Origin: a bacterium
GTDB lineage: Bacteria > ARS69
Direction of reading: 5' to 3'
Length of the DNA stretch: 19,217 nt
Assembly: GCA_025774865.1 (NCBI GenBank)
Contig: JALGZO010000661.1
Location: 1 to 19,217, forward strand
The notes beneath the pieces are model-generated. The model did no database searches. It saw only the letters and a program-made list of their open reading frames with translations, and was not told where the DNA came from. This document shows, one piece after another, positions 1 to 7,553 of the stretch; within the stretch, counting starts at the first letter, position 1; each line of letters opens with the position of its first letter. Made by a program: the position numbers and the translations under genes.

Positions 1-544
1 TCGCCGGGAGAATCACGCACGCGCTCGCGTTCATCTCCAACGTCTTCCCGGCGATCTCGTCGGCCTCGAGACCTTTGCTCTCACCGGCCAGGTGCTCGGC
101 CGCCTTCGCGTCGATCTCCTTCTCGTAGATCGAACCCTGGACGATCACGCGCTTGCCCGCGAGATCCTTCGGAAAGGCGTACTTGCCGCCGCAGCCGGAC
201 GACCAGCGCACCCAGATCGGATCGCCCTCGCCGTCGGTCATCGTCATCCAGCAACCCTTCGACTGACAGACGTTTGCGGCCGTCGCCTCGACGAGAATCG
301 TCTTCTCGAAGTAGCCCTCCGGACTGCTCGTGACCGCGGCAAGGCGAACGGGCGCCTCCACGGTGATCTCCTCGCCGACCTGAACGGCTCCGGCCGGAGC
401 CTCGTAGCCTCCGTGGTGCGCTTTCTCTTCGTGTTTTCCTCCGCCGAGCTTGATTCCGCTGCCGCCCTTGCTCCCGTGCTCCACCTTGACCGAGCATCCG
501 GCGACGAGCGCCGCCGCCAGCACGGCGATCCAGATCTTACCCAT
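1..544 (-). CDS. DUF4920-family lipoprotein, C-terminus cut by window edge
   Basis: A reading frame starts at ATG 544 and runs leftward off the window, giving 181 visible residues. The N-terminus MGKIWIAVLAAALVAGCS is a short lipoprotein signal peptide with a lipobox (LVAGC, Cys17), so the product is probably an envelope-anchored lipoprotein. A Gly/Lys/His-rich linker follows. The domain carries CQSKGCWM near residues 97-104, then DLAGKRVIVQGSIYEKE and a C-terminal region ending in ACVIL. The CQxKGCWM signature is typical of DUF4920, whose function is not established; the paired Cys suggests metal or redox chemistry, which is inference. It starts 1 nt after the stop of the damaged MFS gene, with AAAGGA upstream as ribosome site, so it is the last visible gene of the leftward glgP-pckA transcript. 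Confidence 0.82.
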   Translation of the reverse strand, partial: MGKIWIAVLAAALVAGCSVKVEHGSKGGSGIKLGGGKHEEKAHHGGYEAPAGAVQVGEEITVEAPVRLAAVTSSPEGYFEKTILVEATAANVCQSKGCWMTMTDGEGDPIWVRWSSGCGGKYAFPKDLAGKRVIVQGSIYEKEIDAKAAEHLAGESKGLEADEIAGKTLEMNASACVILPA

Positions 545-545
545 G

Positions 546-1263
546 TCAGTCCTTTCGGCTCCGGGTCGAGGGGACGAGAAACGGCAGCATCAACATCGGG
601 CCGAACGCGATCAACGCGTCGAGCCGGATGGTCGCCGCGTAACCGGCAACGTCCGCCATTCTCCCCTGCCAGATGCTCGAGTACGAGTACACGATGTTCT
701 TCAGGGCCATATACCCCGTGAACTGCGTCCCCGCCACGAGCGGAGACGTCAGGCCCATGAACACGGCGATCGCGGTCCCTTGCAGGAGCCCGCTCGTGAA
801 GTTGTAAAGAATCGCCACGCGATAGTACTCCGCGATCGTCACTCCTTCCATCCCCGCCGCGCCCGTGAACTGCCCGGAGAGCCAGAACGTGGGGATCGTC
901 GTGAGGCCGTACCAGACCGCGAGCATCCGGCGGTGGCCGAGGCGGTCCGAGACCCAGCCGCCGATCACGCAGCCGAGGGCCGCGACGACCGTGGTGTAGA
1001 GGTTCAGCTCCGCGAGCTGCCCCTCGTCCATTCCGAGATCGACCTGCATCGTGCTGCTCAGCGCACGCCCATTTGAATCCCCAGGGCGCGTAGAGCGAGC
1101 TCGTGAAGAGCCCGATCTCCATGAGCCCCACCCCCTGCTGACGCAGATACGCTGTCAGCGCGATGGCGCTGAATCCGAAGGGAATCCCTTCGGACAGGTA
1201 CAGGAGTGAGAAGGCGGCGAGTCTCCCCCCCTCGACTCCAGTACGTTTTTCGGCAGCAACCGT
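546..1263 (-). pseudogene. AmpG-like (PAT family) MFS transporter with internal deletion and frameshift
   Basis: Two pieces of one transporter lie in different frames. The first (about 1242 to 1066) reads RLAAFSLLYLSEGIPFGFSA, then LRQQGVGLMEIGLF and YAPWGFKWA, which is the start and second helix of AmpG-type transporters. The second (about 1073 to 546) reads STMQVDLGMDEGQLAELNLY, a GGWVSDRLGHRR loop, FTGYMALKNIVYSYSS and a terminal LMLPFLVPSTRSRKD, matching the C-terminal half. Together they give roughly 235 residues where the family has about 400-430, so helices 3-6 (near 190 residues) are absent and the junction at 1066-1073 also changes frame. The first piece has no good ATG: the in-frame codon just upstream is the pckA stop, and a C7 run at 1225-1231 may hide a second frameshift that would join it to a TTG at 1259. 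An alternative view is a real 167-residue ORF starting at ATG 1049. A chimeric assembly is not excluded. Confidence 0.72.
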
Positions 1264-2835
1264 TCAGATCCGCGGCGCGGCCGTGATCACTTCCTCCGAG
1301 GCCTCAGATCGGTACTGGTCGAAGTTCTTCACGAAGAGCTCGGCCAGATGCTTGGCCTTCGCGTCGTAGGCCGACTTGTCATCCCACGTATTGCGCGGGG
1401 TCAGCACTTCGGTGGGAACGCCGGTGCAGGACTTCGGCACCGCGAAGTGGAAGACCGGGTCGTTCTCGTACTCCACGCGGTCCAGCTCGCCGCTGAGCGC
1501 CGCCGTGATGAGAGCACGCGTGTGGTGAATCGACATGCGCTCGCCCACGCCGTAAGGCCCTCCGGACCAGCCGGTGTTCACGAGGAAAACGCTCGCCCCG
1601 TGCTTCTCCATCTTCTCGCCGAGCATCTTCGCGTAGCGAGTGGGATGGCGAGGCAGGAACGGGGCGCCGAAGCAGGCACTGAAAGTGGCGGTAGGCTCGG
1701 TCACTCCCGCCTCGGTCCCGGCGAGCTTCGCGGTGTAGCCGGAGAGGAAATGGAACATCGCCTGCGCGGGCGTGAGACGGGCGATCGGCGGCAGTACTCC
1801 GAAAGCGTCGGCCGCGAGGAACATGATCGTCTTGGGATGACCCCCCACGCCGGGAATCACACAGTTGTCGATGTGCTCGACCGGATAGGTCACCCGCGTG
1901 TTCTCGGTGACCGCATCGTCGTCGTAGTCGATTACGCGACTCTCGTCCATGACGACGTTCTCGACGACCGATCCGAACTTGATCGCATTCCAGATCTGCG
2001 GTTCGGCCTCTTCCGAGAGCCGGATCACCTTCGCGTAGCAGCCGCCCTCGAAATTGAAGATGCCGTCGTCACTCCAGCCGTGCTCGTCGTCGCCGATCAA
2101 GCGTCGCCCGGGGTCGGCCGAGAGAGTCGTCTTGCCGGTGCCGGAGAGCCCGAAGAAGAGAGCGGTGTCCCCGTCCCGGCCCATGTTCGCCGAGCAGTGC
2201 ATCGTCAGGACGCCCCGTGCGGGCAGGAGATAATTCATCACGGCGAAGATGGACTTCTTGGTCTCCCCGCCGTACTGGGATCCGCCGATGATCACGATCC
2301 GGCGTTCCAGATTCACCACGATGAACACGCCGGTGCGCGTCCCGTCGGTGGTCGGATCCGCCTCGAGCATGCAAGCGTTGATCACCGTGAACTCGGGCTC
2401 GTGCGACGCGAGCTCCTCCGCGGACGGGCGAACGAACAGCGTGCGCGCGAACAGGCTGTGCCAGGCTTTCTCCGTGATGATGCGGACGGGCAGGCGGTAC
2501 GAGGGATCAGCGCCCGCGAACCCGTCGAAGACGAACTGATCCCGGTCCCGCATGTGTTGCTTCACTTTGTCGTAGAGCTTGTCGAACGTCGCCTCGTCGA
2601 CGGCGACGTTGACCTTGCCCCACCAGATGTCATCGTGGATTCCGGGAGTGTCGACGACGAAGCGGTCGTTCGGGGAACGTCCCGTGCGATCGCCCGTCCC
2701 GACACTCAAGGCGCCGTTCGCGGCGAGAACTCCCTCGTTCCGCGCCAGCGATTCTTCGACCAGAAGGGCAGTGGGCAGGTTTCGGTAGATCTGGCCCGAC
2801 GTCGGAACTTCCAGCCGAGCCGTTTGCGTCGACAT
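1264..2835 (-). CDS. pckA: Phosphoenolpyruvate carboxykinase (ATP)
   Basis: The 523-residue product converts oxaloacetate plus ATP to PEP, CO2 and ADP, the first step of gluconeogenesis, in the cytosol. The length is normal for the ATP-dependent family. Visible motifs are the substrate-binding TGRSPNDRF (51-59), [12 protein letters not shown] (184-195, with the metal-site Lys and Tyr), [14 protein letters not shown], the P-loop GLSGTGKTT (229-237) and the kinase-2 motif LIGDDEHGW (246-254). The start is ATG 2835, because GAGGAG lies 8 nt upstream; a start at 2883 would add 16 residues that overlap the glgP stop hairpin. It lies 49 nt downstream of glgP on the same strand. The damaged transporter begins directly after its stop. 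Confidence 0.97.
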   Translation of the reverse strand: MSTQTARLEVPTSGQIYRNLPTALLVEESLARNEGVLAANGALSVGTGDRTGRSPNDRFVVDTPGIHDDIWWGKVNVAVDEATFDKLYDKVKQHMRDRDQFVFDGFAGADPSYRLPVRIITEKAWHSLFARTLFVRPSAEELASHEPEFTVINACMLEADPTTDGTRTGVFIVVNLERRIVIIGGSQYGGETKKSIFAVMNYLLPARGVLTMHCSANMGRDGDTALFFGLSGTGKTTLSADPGRRLIGDDEHGWSDDGIFNFEGGCYAKVIRLSEEAEPQIWNAIKFGSVVENVVMDESRVIDYDDDAVTENTRVTYPVEHIDNCVIPGVGGHPKTIMFLAADAFGVLPPIARLTPAQAMFHFLSGYTAKLAGTEAGVTEPTATFSACFGAPFLPRHPTRYAKMLGEKMEKHGASVFLVNTGWSGGPYGVGERMSIHHTRALITAALSGELDRVEYENDPVFHFAVPKSCTGVPTEVLTPRNTWDDKSAYDAKAKHLAELFVKNFDQYRSEASEEVITAAPRI

Positions 2836-2871
2836 TTTCGTTGCTCCTCGTTCGCGGTTCAGATCGGCCGG

Positions 2872-2891
2872 CGCGTGACTCACGTCACGCG
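2872..2891. other. Stem-loop overlapping the glgP stop codon
   Basis: CGCGTGAC (2872-2879) and GTCACGCG (2884-2891) form a perfect 8-bp stem with a 4-nt loop in the glgP-pckA spacer. The glgP stop codon lies inside the stem. No U-tract follows in the direction of transcription, so an intrinsic terminator is unlikely. An mRNA-stability or processing element, or a protein-binding palindrome, fits better. Confidence 0.5.
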
Positions 2892-5479
2892 AGGACCGGC
2901 TCTTCGTCGTTAATCGGATCGGAATTCCAGCGAATCAAACCCGGCACGAAAGAGGTGGCCAGCTCCGGGTGGTACGGAAGGACGCGGATCGCGAACCCCC
3001 GATGCCCGGTCTCCCGGCACGGGACGTGCCCCTCGAACCAGTGCGTCCCGTCGCCGCCGTCCCCGCCCGGAGACATCGGTACGGCCTCGGCCTCGACCAG
3101 ATCCCCCTCCGCATCCACGCGCCCGTGGTAGACCTGGACCTCGACCTCACCGGTCGTCAGCTCGCCGAGACAAACGCGACTCCGGACCTGGACCGTCTCG
3201 CCCACGGAACGCTCGGTCAACTCATCAGAGTCGATCTCCACGACCTGGACGTGCGGCCATTGTTCCGCCAGCCGCCGCCGCCATCGGGCGAGGTTTTTCA
3301 CCCCTTCGTGTCCGTTCGTGACGAGCCGCGACGATCGGTTCGCAACCGGGAGGTAACACTTCTCCACGTACTCCGCGACCATGCGGCTGGTGTTGAACAC
3401 CGGACACAACTCCTTCAACGCCTCCTTCATCATGCGGATCCACTCCCGTGGCAAACCGTCGCGGCCGCGCTCGTAGAACCGCGGTACGATCTCTTGCTCG
3501 AGCAGGTCGTAGAACGCGTTCGACTCGCTCTGGTCCTGCTCCTCGGGATCCGCTCCCTCCTCGCCACTTCCGATGGACCATCCGAGGTGCTCACTTGCCG
3601 CCTCGGCCCACCATCCATCCAACACGCTGAGGTTGAGCGCGCCGTTCGCACTCGCCTTCATGCCGCTCGTCCCGCTCGCCTCCATCGGGCGACGTGGGTT
3701 GTTGAGCCACACATCGACGCCGTTCACCAGATGCGCTGCGACGTCCATGTCGTAGTCTTCGATGAAAACGATGCGACTCCGCGTAGCGGGGTTGCGCGCG
3801 AAGTGGACGATTTCCTGGATGAGCTTCTTTCCCTCGTCGTCACGCGGGTGCGCCTTACCCGCGAAGATGAACTGTACCGGCCGGTCGGGGTCGCCCAGGA
3901 TCGACTTCAACCGCTCGGGATCCCGCAGAATCAGGCTCGCCCGTTTGTACGGAGCAAACCGCCGGGCGAAGCCGATCGTCAACGCATTCGCGTCGAGGAC
4001 GTCGTTCACGGAGGCGACCTCGGCGGCGGGCGCGTTGCCAGCCTCGAGCTGACGCCGCATGCGCTCGCGCACGAACGAGACCAGCCGCTGCCGCTGCACC
4101 TCGTGCGTCCGCCAGAGCTCTTCGGTCGAGATCTTCGCCACGCCTTCCCAGATCGACGTGTCGCTCGGATCGCGCGCCCAGCGGGGCCCGAGGTTTCGAT
4201 CGAAAACTTCCCGTATCTCCTGCGAGATCCAGGTCTGGCTGTGAATACCGTTCGTGATGGACGTGATCGGAATCTCGGCCTCGGGAACGCCGGGCCACTG
4301 CGCGCGCCACATCTTGCGGCTGACCTCTCCATGGAGCTTGCTGACGCCGTTCACCGTGTCCGCCATTCGCAATGCGAACACGGCCATGTTGAACGGCTGC
4401 TCGGAGTCGCCGGCGCTTTCCCGGCCGAGGTCCATGAACTCCTCCGTCGTGAGCCCGAGACCCTCCCGCCACGGCGCGAAGATCGCCTCCATCTGGTCCG
4501 TCGAGAAGCGGTCGATCGCAGCGCGGACGGGCGTGTGCGTCGTGAACACGGTGGAAGCCGCGCAGGCGAGGCTGGCCTCCGGGAACTCGAGGGAATGCCG
4601 CTCCATGAGCTGCCGGACGCGCTCCAGCGCCAGAAAGGCCGAGTGACCCTCGTTCATGTGAAAGATGTCGGGCTCGATTCCCACCGCACCGAGTGCCCGG
4701 GTCCCCCCGACCCCGAGCACGAACTCCTGGCGGATCCGGACGTGAGGATCGGCGTCGTAGAGTGTGCTCGTGATTCCGCGATTATCCGGATGGTTCATCG
4801 GGACGTTCGTGTCGAGAAGGACGAGGAGCACCCGCCCGACTTCCATTCGCCAGACCTTGATGTGAAGGGTCTTCCCCTCGAAGGGTAGCTCCACGAAGAT
4901 GTCGCGCCCGTCCGCGTCGCGCGCCGGGCGCATCGGCAGCCGGTGGAAGTCGGTCTCCGGATAGCTCTCCTGCTGCCAACCGTCGGAGTCCAAGTGTTGC
5001 CGGAAGTAGCCGCGCTGGTAGAGCAGAGACACTCCCACGAACGGCAAACCGAGGTCGGACGCGGACTTCAGGTGATCGCCGGCCAGGATGCCGAGACCGC
5101 CGGAGTACTGCGGTACGCAGGCGGCCAACCCGAACTCGGCCGAAAAATAAGCAGTCCGCGGCCAGTCCGGGTTCTGGGTCGTCTTCGCATACCAGGTCGC
5201 CTCGCTTTCGAGGTACTTCGAGAAGTCGCCCCAGACCCGGTCGAGATTCGCCAGAATCGCGTCGTCTTGCGCGCATTCCTCCAGCCGTTCCTGCGAAATG
5301 GTGCCCAGCAAGAGCACGGGATTGTGACCGCACTCCTCCCAGAGGCTCGCGTCCAGCATCCGGAAGACATCACAAGTGGACGGATCCCAGCTGAATCTCA
5401 GATTCCAGGCGAGACCGCGGAGCCTCTCGAGGCTCTCGGGGAGCTGTGGCACGACGGAGAACGACTGATGTGGTCGCAT
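2885..5479 (-). CDS. glgP: Alpha-glucan phosphorylase (GT35, DUF3417-containing)
   Basis: The 864-residue product phosphorolyses alpha-1,4-glucan (glycogen or maltodextrin) to glucose-1-phosphate, using PLP, in the cytosol. The N-terminus (about 8-120, [20 protein letters not shown]) is the DUF3417 domain that marks the actinobacterial/deep-branch type of about 850 residues rather than the E. coli GlgP type. Other marks are YFSAEFGL (111-118), [16 protein letters not shown] (123-138), MNEGHSAF (275-282), [10 protein letters not shown] (408-417), RRFAPYKR (506-513) and the PLP site EASGTSGMK (600-608) with Lys608 as the expected Schiff-base lysine. The last about 130 residues look like a beta-rich tail. 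ATG 5479 is chosen because AGGAGAGGA precedes it and the DUF3417 homology begins there; the frame stays open 100 codons further upstream but without homology. It heads the leftward gene group and faces the beta-helix gene. Confidence 0.95.
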   Translation of the reverse strand: MRPHQSFSVVPQLPESLERLRGLAWNLRFSWDPSTCDVFRMLDASLWEECGHNPVLLLGTISQERLEECAQDDAILANLDRVWGDFSKYLESEATWYAKTTQNPDWPRTAYFSAEFGLAACVPQYSGGLGILAGDHLKSASDLGLPFVGVSLLYQRGYFRQHLDSDGWQQESYPETDFHRLPMRPARDADGRDIFVELPFEGKTLHIKVWRMEVGRVLLVLLDTNVPMNHPDNRGITSTLYDADPHVRIRQEFVLGVGGTRALGAVGIEPDIFHMNEGHSAFLALERVRQLMERHSLEFPEASLACAASTVFTTHTPVRAAIDRFSTDQMEAIFAPWREGLGLTTEEFMDLGRESAGDSEQPFNMAVFALRMADTVNGVSKLHGEVSRKMWRAQWPGVPEAEIPITSITNGIHSQTWISQEIREVFDRNLGPRWARDPSDTSIWEGVAKISTEELWRTHEVQRQRLVSFVRERMRRQLEAGNAPAAEVASVNDVLDANALTIGFARRFAPYKRASLILRDPERLKSILGDPDRPVQFIFAGKAHPRDDEGKKLIQEIVHFARNPATRSRIVFIEDYDMDVAAHLVNGVDVWLNNPRRPMEASGTSGMKASANGALNLSVLDGWWAEAASEHLGWSIGSGEEGADPEEQDQSESNAFYDLLEQEIVPRFYERGRDGLPREWIRMMKEALKELCPVFNTSRMVAEYVEKCYLPVANRSSRLVTNGHEGVKNLARWRRRLAEQWPHVQVVEIDSDELTERSVGETVQVRSRVCLGELTTGEVEVQVYHGRVDAEGDLVEAEAVPMSPGGDGGDGTHWFEGHVPCRETGHRGFAIRVLPYHPELATSFVPGLIRWNSDPINDEEPVLA

Positions 5480-5510
5480 GAGGTCCTCTCCTCGTTCAGT
5501 CGTCAGTTCA

Positions 5511-5524
5511 GGCTCCGCGGAGCC
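5511..5524. promoter_or_regulatory. 14-bp perfect palindrome in the glgP leader
   Basis: GGCTCCGCGGAGCC is a perfect palindrome between the glgP start (5479) and the only AT-rich -10-like hexamer upstream of it (TACAAT on the minus strand, 5546-5541). Just inside lies a TTCAGTCGTCAGTTCAG stretch with a repeated TTCAG. It could be an operator or a leader hairpin. No matching -35 box was found, so the promoter part is weak. Confidence 0.35.
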
Positions 5525-5540
5525 CGGATAGCGCGGGCAA

Positions 5541-5546
5541 ATTGTA
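5541..5546 (-). promoter_or_regulatory. Possible -10 hexamer for glgP
   Basis: On the minus strand this reads TACAAT, five of six matches to the sigma70 -10 consensus, placing a transcript start near 5534 with a leader of about 55 nt. I see no convincing -35 hexamer at 16-18 nt, so this is only a candidate. Confidence 0.25.
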
Positions 5547-5720
5547 CGTGAGTTCCGTTTCCCCTGCCCTCGGAATCTAGTTTCTCGGGGGACTCCGGAC
5601 GAGGGGGTCGCCCGAATTTCGGTTGCGGCAACGCACATCCCGGCCAAACCAATGAGGCTCATCTCCTGGACGAGATCGACCGAAGTCTCCGACAGAAGCC
5701 TTCCCCGTAAATCTCTGTCC

Positions 5721-5726
5721 GAGGAG
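5721..5726 (+). promoter_or_regulatory. Ribosome binding site choosing the TTG start of the beta-helix gene
   Basis: GAGGAG sits 6 nt before TTG 5733. The in-frame ATG codons at 5652 and 5778 have no comparable site, so this decides the preferred start. Confidence 0.5.
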
Positions 5727-5732
5727 CCACGC

Positions 5733-7211
5733 TTGCCCGTCGTGTCGTCCGCTGTGGACCCGATCCGGATCCGTGCCATGTCGGGGTGCGGGACCCTGCA
5801 CTCACCTTGGACCGGCTGGGAGGACCAGATCGAGGACGGGCCTCCGAGTCACACCTACCAGTTCGTGCCCGGGTTCTACGCCGCCTCCCATCCCGTGCGT
5901 CTCGGATCCGGCACCGTGCTCGAGCCACGACCGGGGCAGCCGGGTCGCGCGTGGTTCCTTCCGCGGCGCGAGAGCGGCGATCCGTTCGAAGCGTTGTTCG
6001 TCGTCGACGGCGCTCACGGTATCGCCCTGCGGGGCCTCTGCTTCAACGGCGGAGGGGATGGCGCCCGGCACGGGCTGCTCGTCCGCTGCGCCACCGGGCT
6101 CCAGATCGAGGGGTGCCGTTTCGGCGACTTCGGCGCGCAGGACGGATCCGCCATCCGGATCGAAGGCGAAGGTGAGCACCGCCACGTTCGCGAGGTCGTG
6201 ATCCAGGCGAGCCGCTTCATCAACGATCGATGCGGAGTTCGTCTCGGCCCCTGGGCGTCCGATCTCCTGATCGCCGATAACCGATTCGAAGAGGTGTGGG
6301 GCCCCGCGTTGCTCGTCGACCCGCGCGACCACCGGTCGGACTACGGCCTGATCTTCGTCAAGAATCACCTTCGGGCGGCGAGGCCGGGGCGGGAAGGGCC
6401 GTTTATCCGGATCCTCGCGGGGGCGGAGGGAATCCGGGTCGCCGAGAACACGATCGACGGGGCGGCGGCGAGCCCCGCCCTCGGGCCGAGCGCGGCGCGC
6501 GAGGTCAGCCCCGGCATCGAAGTCCGGGGAGAAGGCCGACAGGGCGTTCGGCGGCTCGAGATCATCTTGAACCAGATTCGCGGAACGACCGGTCCCGGCC
6601 TCGCCGCGTTGCGGTGCGATGCGGGCCTCCTCGCGGCGGGGAACCACCTCACCGCGTGCGGCAGCGCGCAGCTCGGAGGCGTCGATCTCGTCTCGTGCCA
6701 CGGGGCGCTCGTCGAGGACAACGAGATCCGCGAGCAACCGGGCCCGGGAATCCGTCTGCAAGATTGCTCGAGCTCCCGTCTGAACGGCAACGAAATCTGC
6801 GGCGGCTCCGACTCTCCCGTCCGTGGCGGGACGGTCGGGCTGCTCGTGGGCGGCTCGACGACGCGCCGAGTCCGTGTCACGGACAACCGAATCTCGGGGG
6901 TACGCGAGGAGGGAGTGCGGGTCAGCTCGTCGCTCGGGCTCCGACTCGTCGGGAACGAAGTCCAGGATTGCGGTCACGGAATCCGGATCGCGGCGGCGAC
7001 GAATCTTCTTCTCGTCGGCAACGATTGCCGCGACAATGGGCGCGGCGGCATCCAGGTCGACCCCCCGGTCCACCGGGGCCTGGTCGCCCTCAACTACGCG
7101 ATTCTGAACGGTGTGATGGACTTGGAGGTGCGGGGCCACCGGATTCGCTGCCGCGACAACAAGGTGGACAAGCAGGGCTCTCAGCCGGAACCGGCGATCT
7201 CGGAGGGCTGA
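5733..7211 (+). CDS. Right-handed parallel beta-helix repeat protein
   Basis: The protein is about 492 residues. From about residue 90 to the end it is built of coils of 20-25 residues with the rhythm of PbH1 repeats: stretches such as GIALRGLCFNGG, GLQIEGCRF, LLIADNRFEE, IRVAENTIDG, ALVEDNEIRE, SRLNGNEICG, VRVTDNRISGV, LRLVGNEVQD and LLLVGNDCRDN. The recurring Asn/Gly pair at each turn is typical of NosD/pectate-lyase-like solenoids. I see no catalytic signature and cannot name a substrate. No signal peptide or lipobox is visible from any candidate start, which is unusual for this fold. TTG 5733 is preferred for its GAGGAG; alternatives are ATG 5778 (shorter by 15 residues) and ATG 5652 (longer by 27). 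It diverges from glgP and precedes rho. Confidence 0.8.
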   Translation: MPVVSSAVDPIRIRAMSGCGTLHSPWTGWEDQIEDGPPSHTYQFVPGFYAASHPVRLGSGTVLEPRPGQPGRAWFLPRRESGDPFEALFVVDGAHGIALRGLCFNGGGDGARHGLLVRCATGLQIEGCRFGDFGAQDGSAIRIEGEGEHRHVREVVIQASRFINDRCGVRLGPWASDLLIADNRFEEVWGPALLVDPRDHRSDYGLIFVKNHLRAARPGREGPFIRILAGAEGIRVAENTIDGAAASPALGPSAAREVSPGIEVRGEGRQGVRRLEIILNQIRGTTGPGLAALRCDAGLLAAGNHLTACGSAQLGGVDLVSCHGALVEDNEIREQPGPGIRLQDCSSSRLNGNEICGGSDSPVRGGTVGLLVGGSTTRRVRVTDNRISGVREEGVRVSSSLGLRLVGNEVQDCGHGIRIAAATNLLLVGNDCRDNGRGGIQVDPPVHRGLVALNYAILNGVMDLEVRGHRIRCRDNKVDKQGSQPEPAISEG

Positions 7212-7553
7212 CGGAGGGGCTCGCGCCCGAATCAGGACTTGATCCGGGGCTGAAGTTGAGGTAGACAGGGGGTCCGAAATCGGGCTGAAATGTCCCGCCG
7301 AAAGGTTGTATCCTAGAGGGGCGAGATTTCGGGCTCTCGAGGCAACGCCTCTTCCGCCGATGGATGCCCGCGCGACGCGTCCGGACATCCCGCGCTTCCC
7401 CGGACCGCAGCAAGACCGGCACTGGACCTTCGCGACGTAGACGAAGCGTCCGTCGAGAGCGAGTTCGACCATTCCAGTTTCGCTGAAGTCGGGTAACATC
7501 CCGAAGACCCGGCATCCTCACGTGTTCGGCGCCTTGCGCCGCCAGAGAGAATC
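7212..7553. other. 342-bp spacer between the beta-helix gene and rho
   Basis: I find no convincing gene here. The plus-strand frames are short and stop-interrupted. A minus-strand frame opening at ATG 7499 has codon use that could pass for coding over about 30 residues, but it then runs into the antisense of the beta-helix gene. No cold-shock domain of Rho is recognisable in any plus frame. The spacer holds the rho leader, including a stem-loop at 7527-7541, and presumably the rho promoter, which I could not place. Confidence 0.5.
7527..7541 (+). other. Stem-loop in the rho leader
   Basis: CGGCGC-CTT-GCGCCG is a perfect 6-bp stem with a 3-nt loop, ending 12 nt before the rho start and abutting its AGAGAG ribosome site. 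It could tune rho translation. There is no U-tract, so it is not an obvious terminator. Confidence 0.35.

Noticed and set aside
1348-2913. Long plus-strand open frame opposite pckA
   Set aside because: It is the antisense shadow of a gene with unmistakable PEP carboxykinase motifs; high GC at third codon positions keeps antisense frames open.
2969-4888. 639-codon plus-strand frame opposite glgP
   Set aside because: Antisense of a clear glucan phosphorylase; its translation is Arg/His/Asp-rich without any recognisable domain.
5480-5779. Extending glgP upstream by 100 codons
   Set aside because: No homology there and the good ribosome site is at ATG 5479.
5802-7499. 565-codon minus-strand frame opposite the beta-helix gene
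   Set aside because: The plus strand shows regular solenoid repeats with Asn/Gly turns, whereas the minus translation is Arg/Pro/Ala-rich and featureless over this span.
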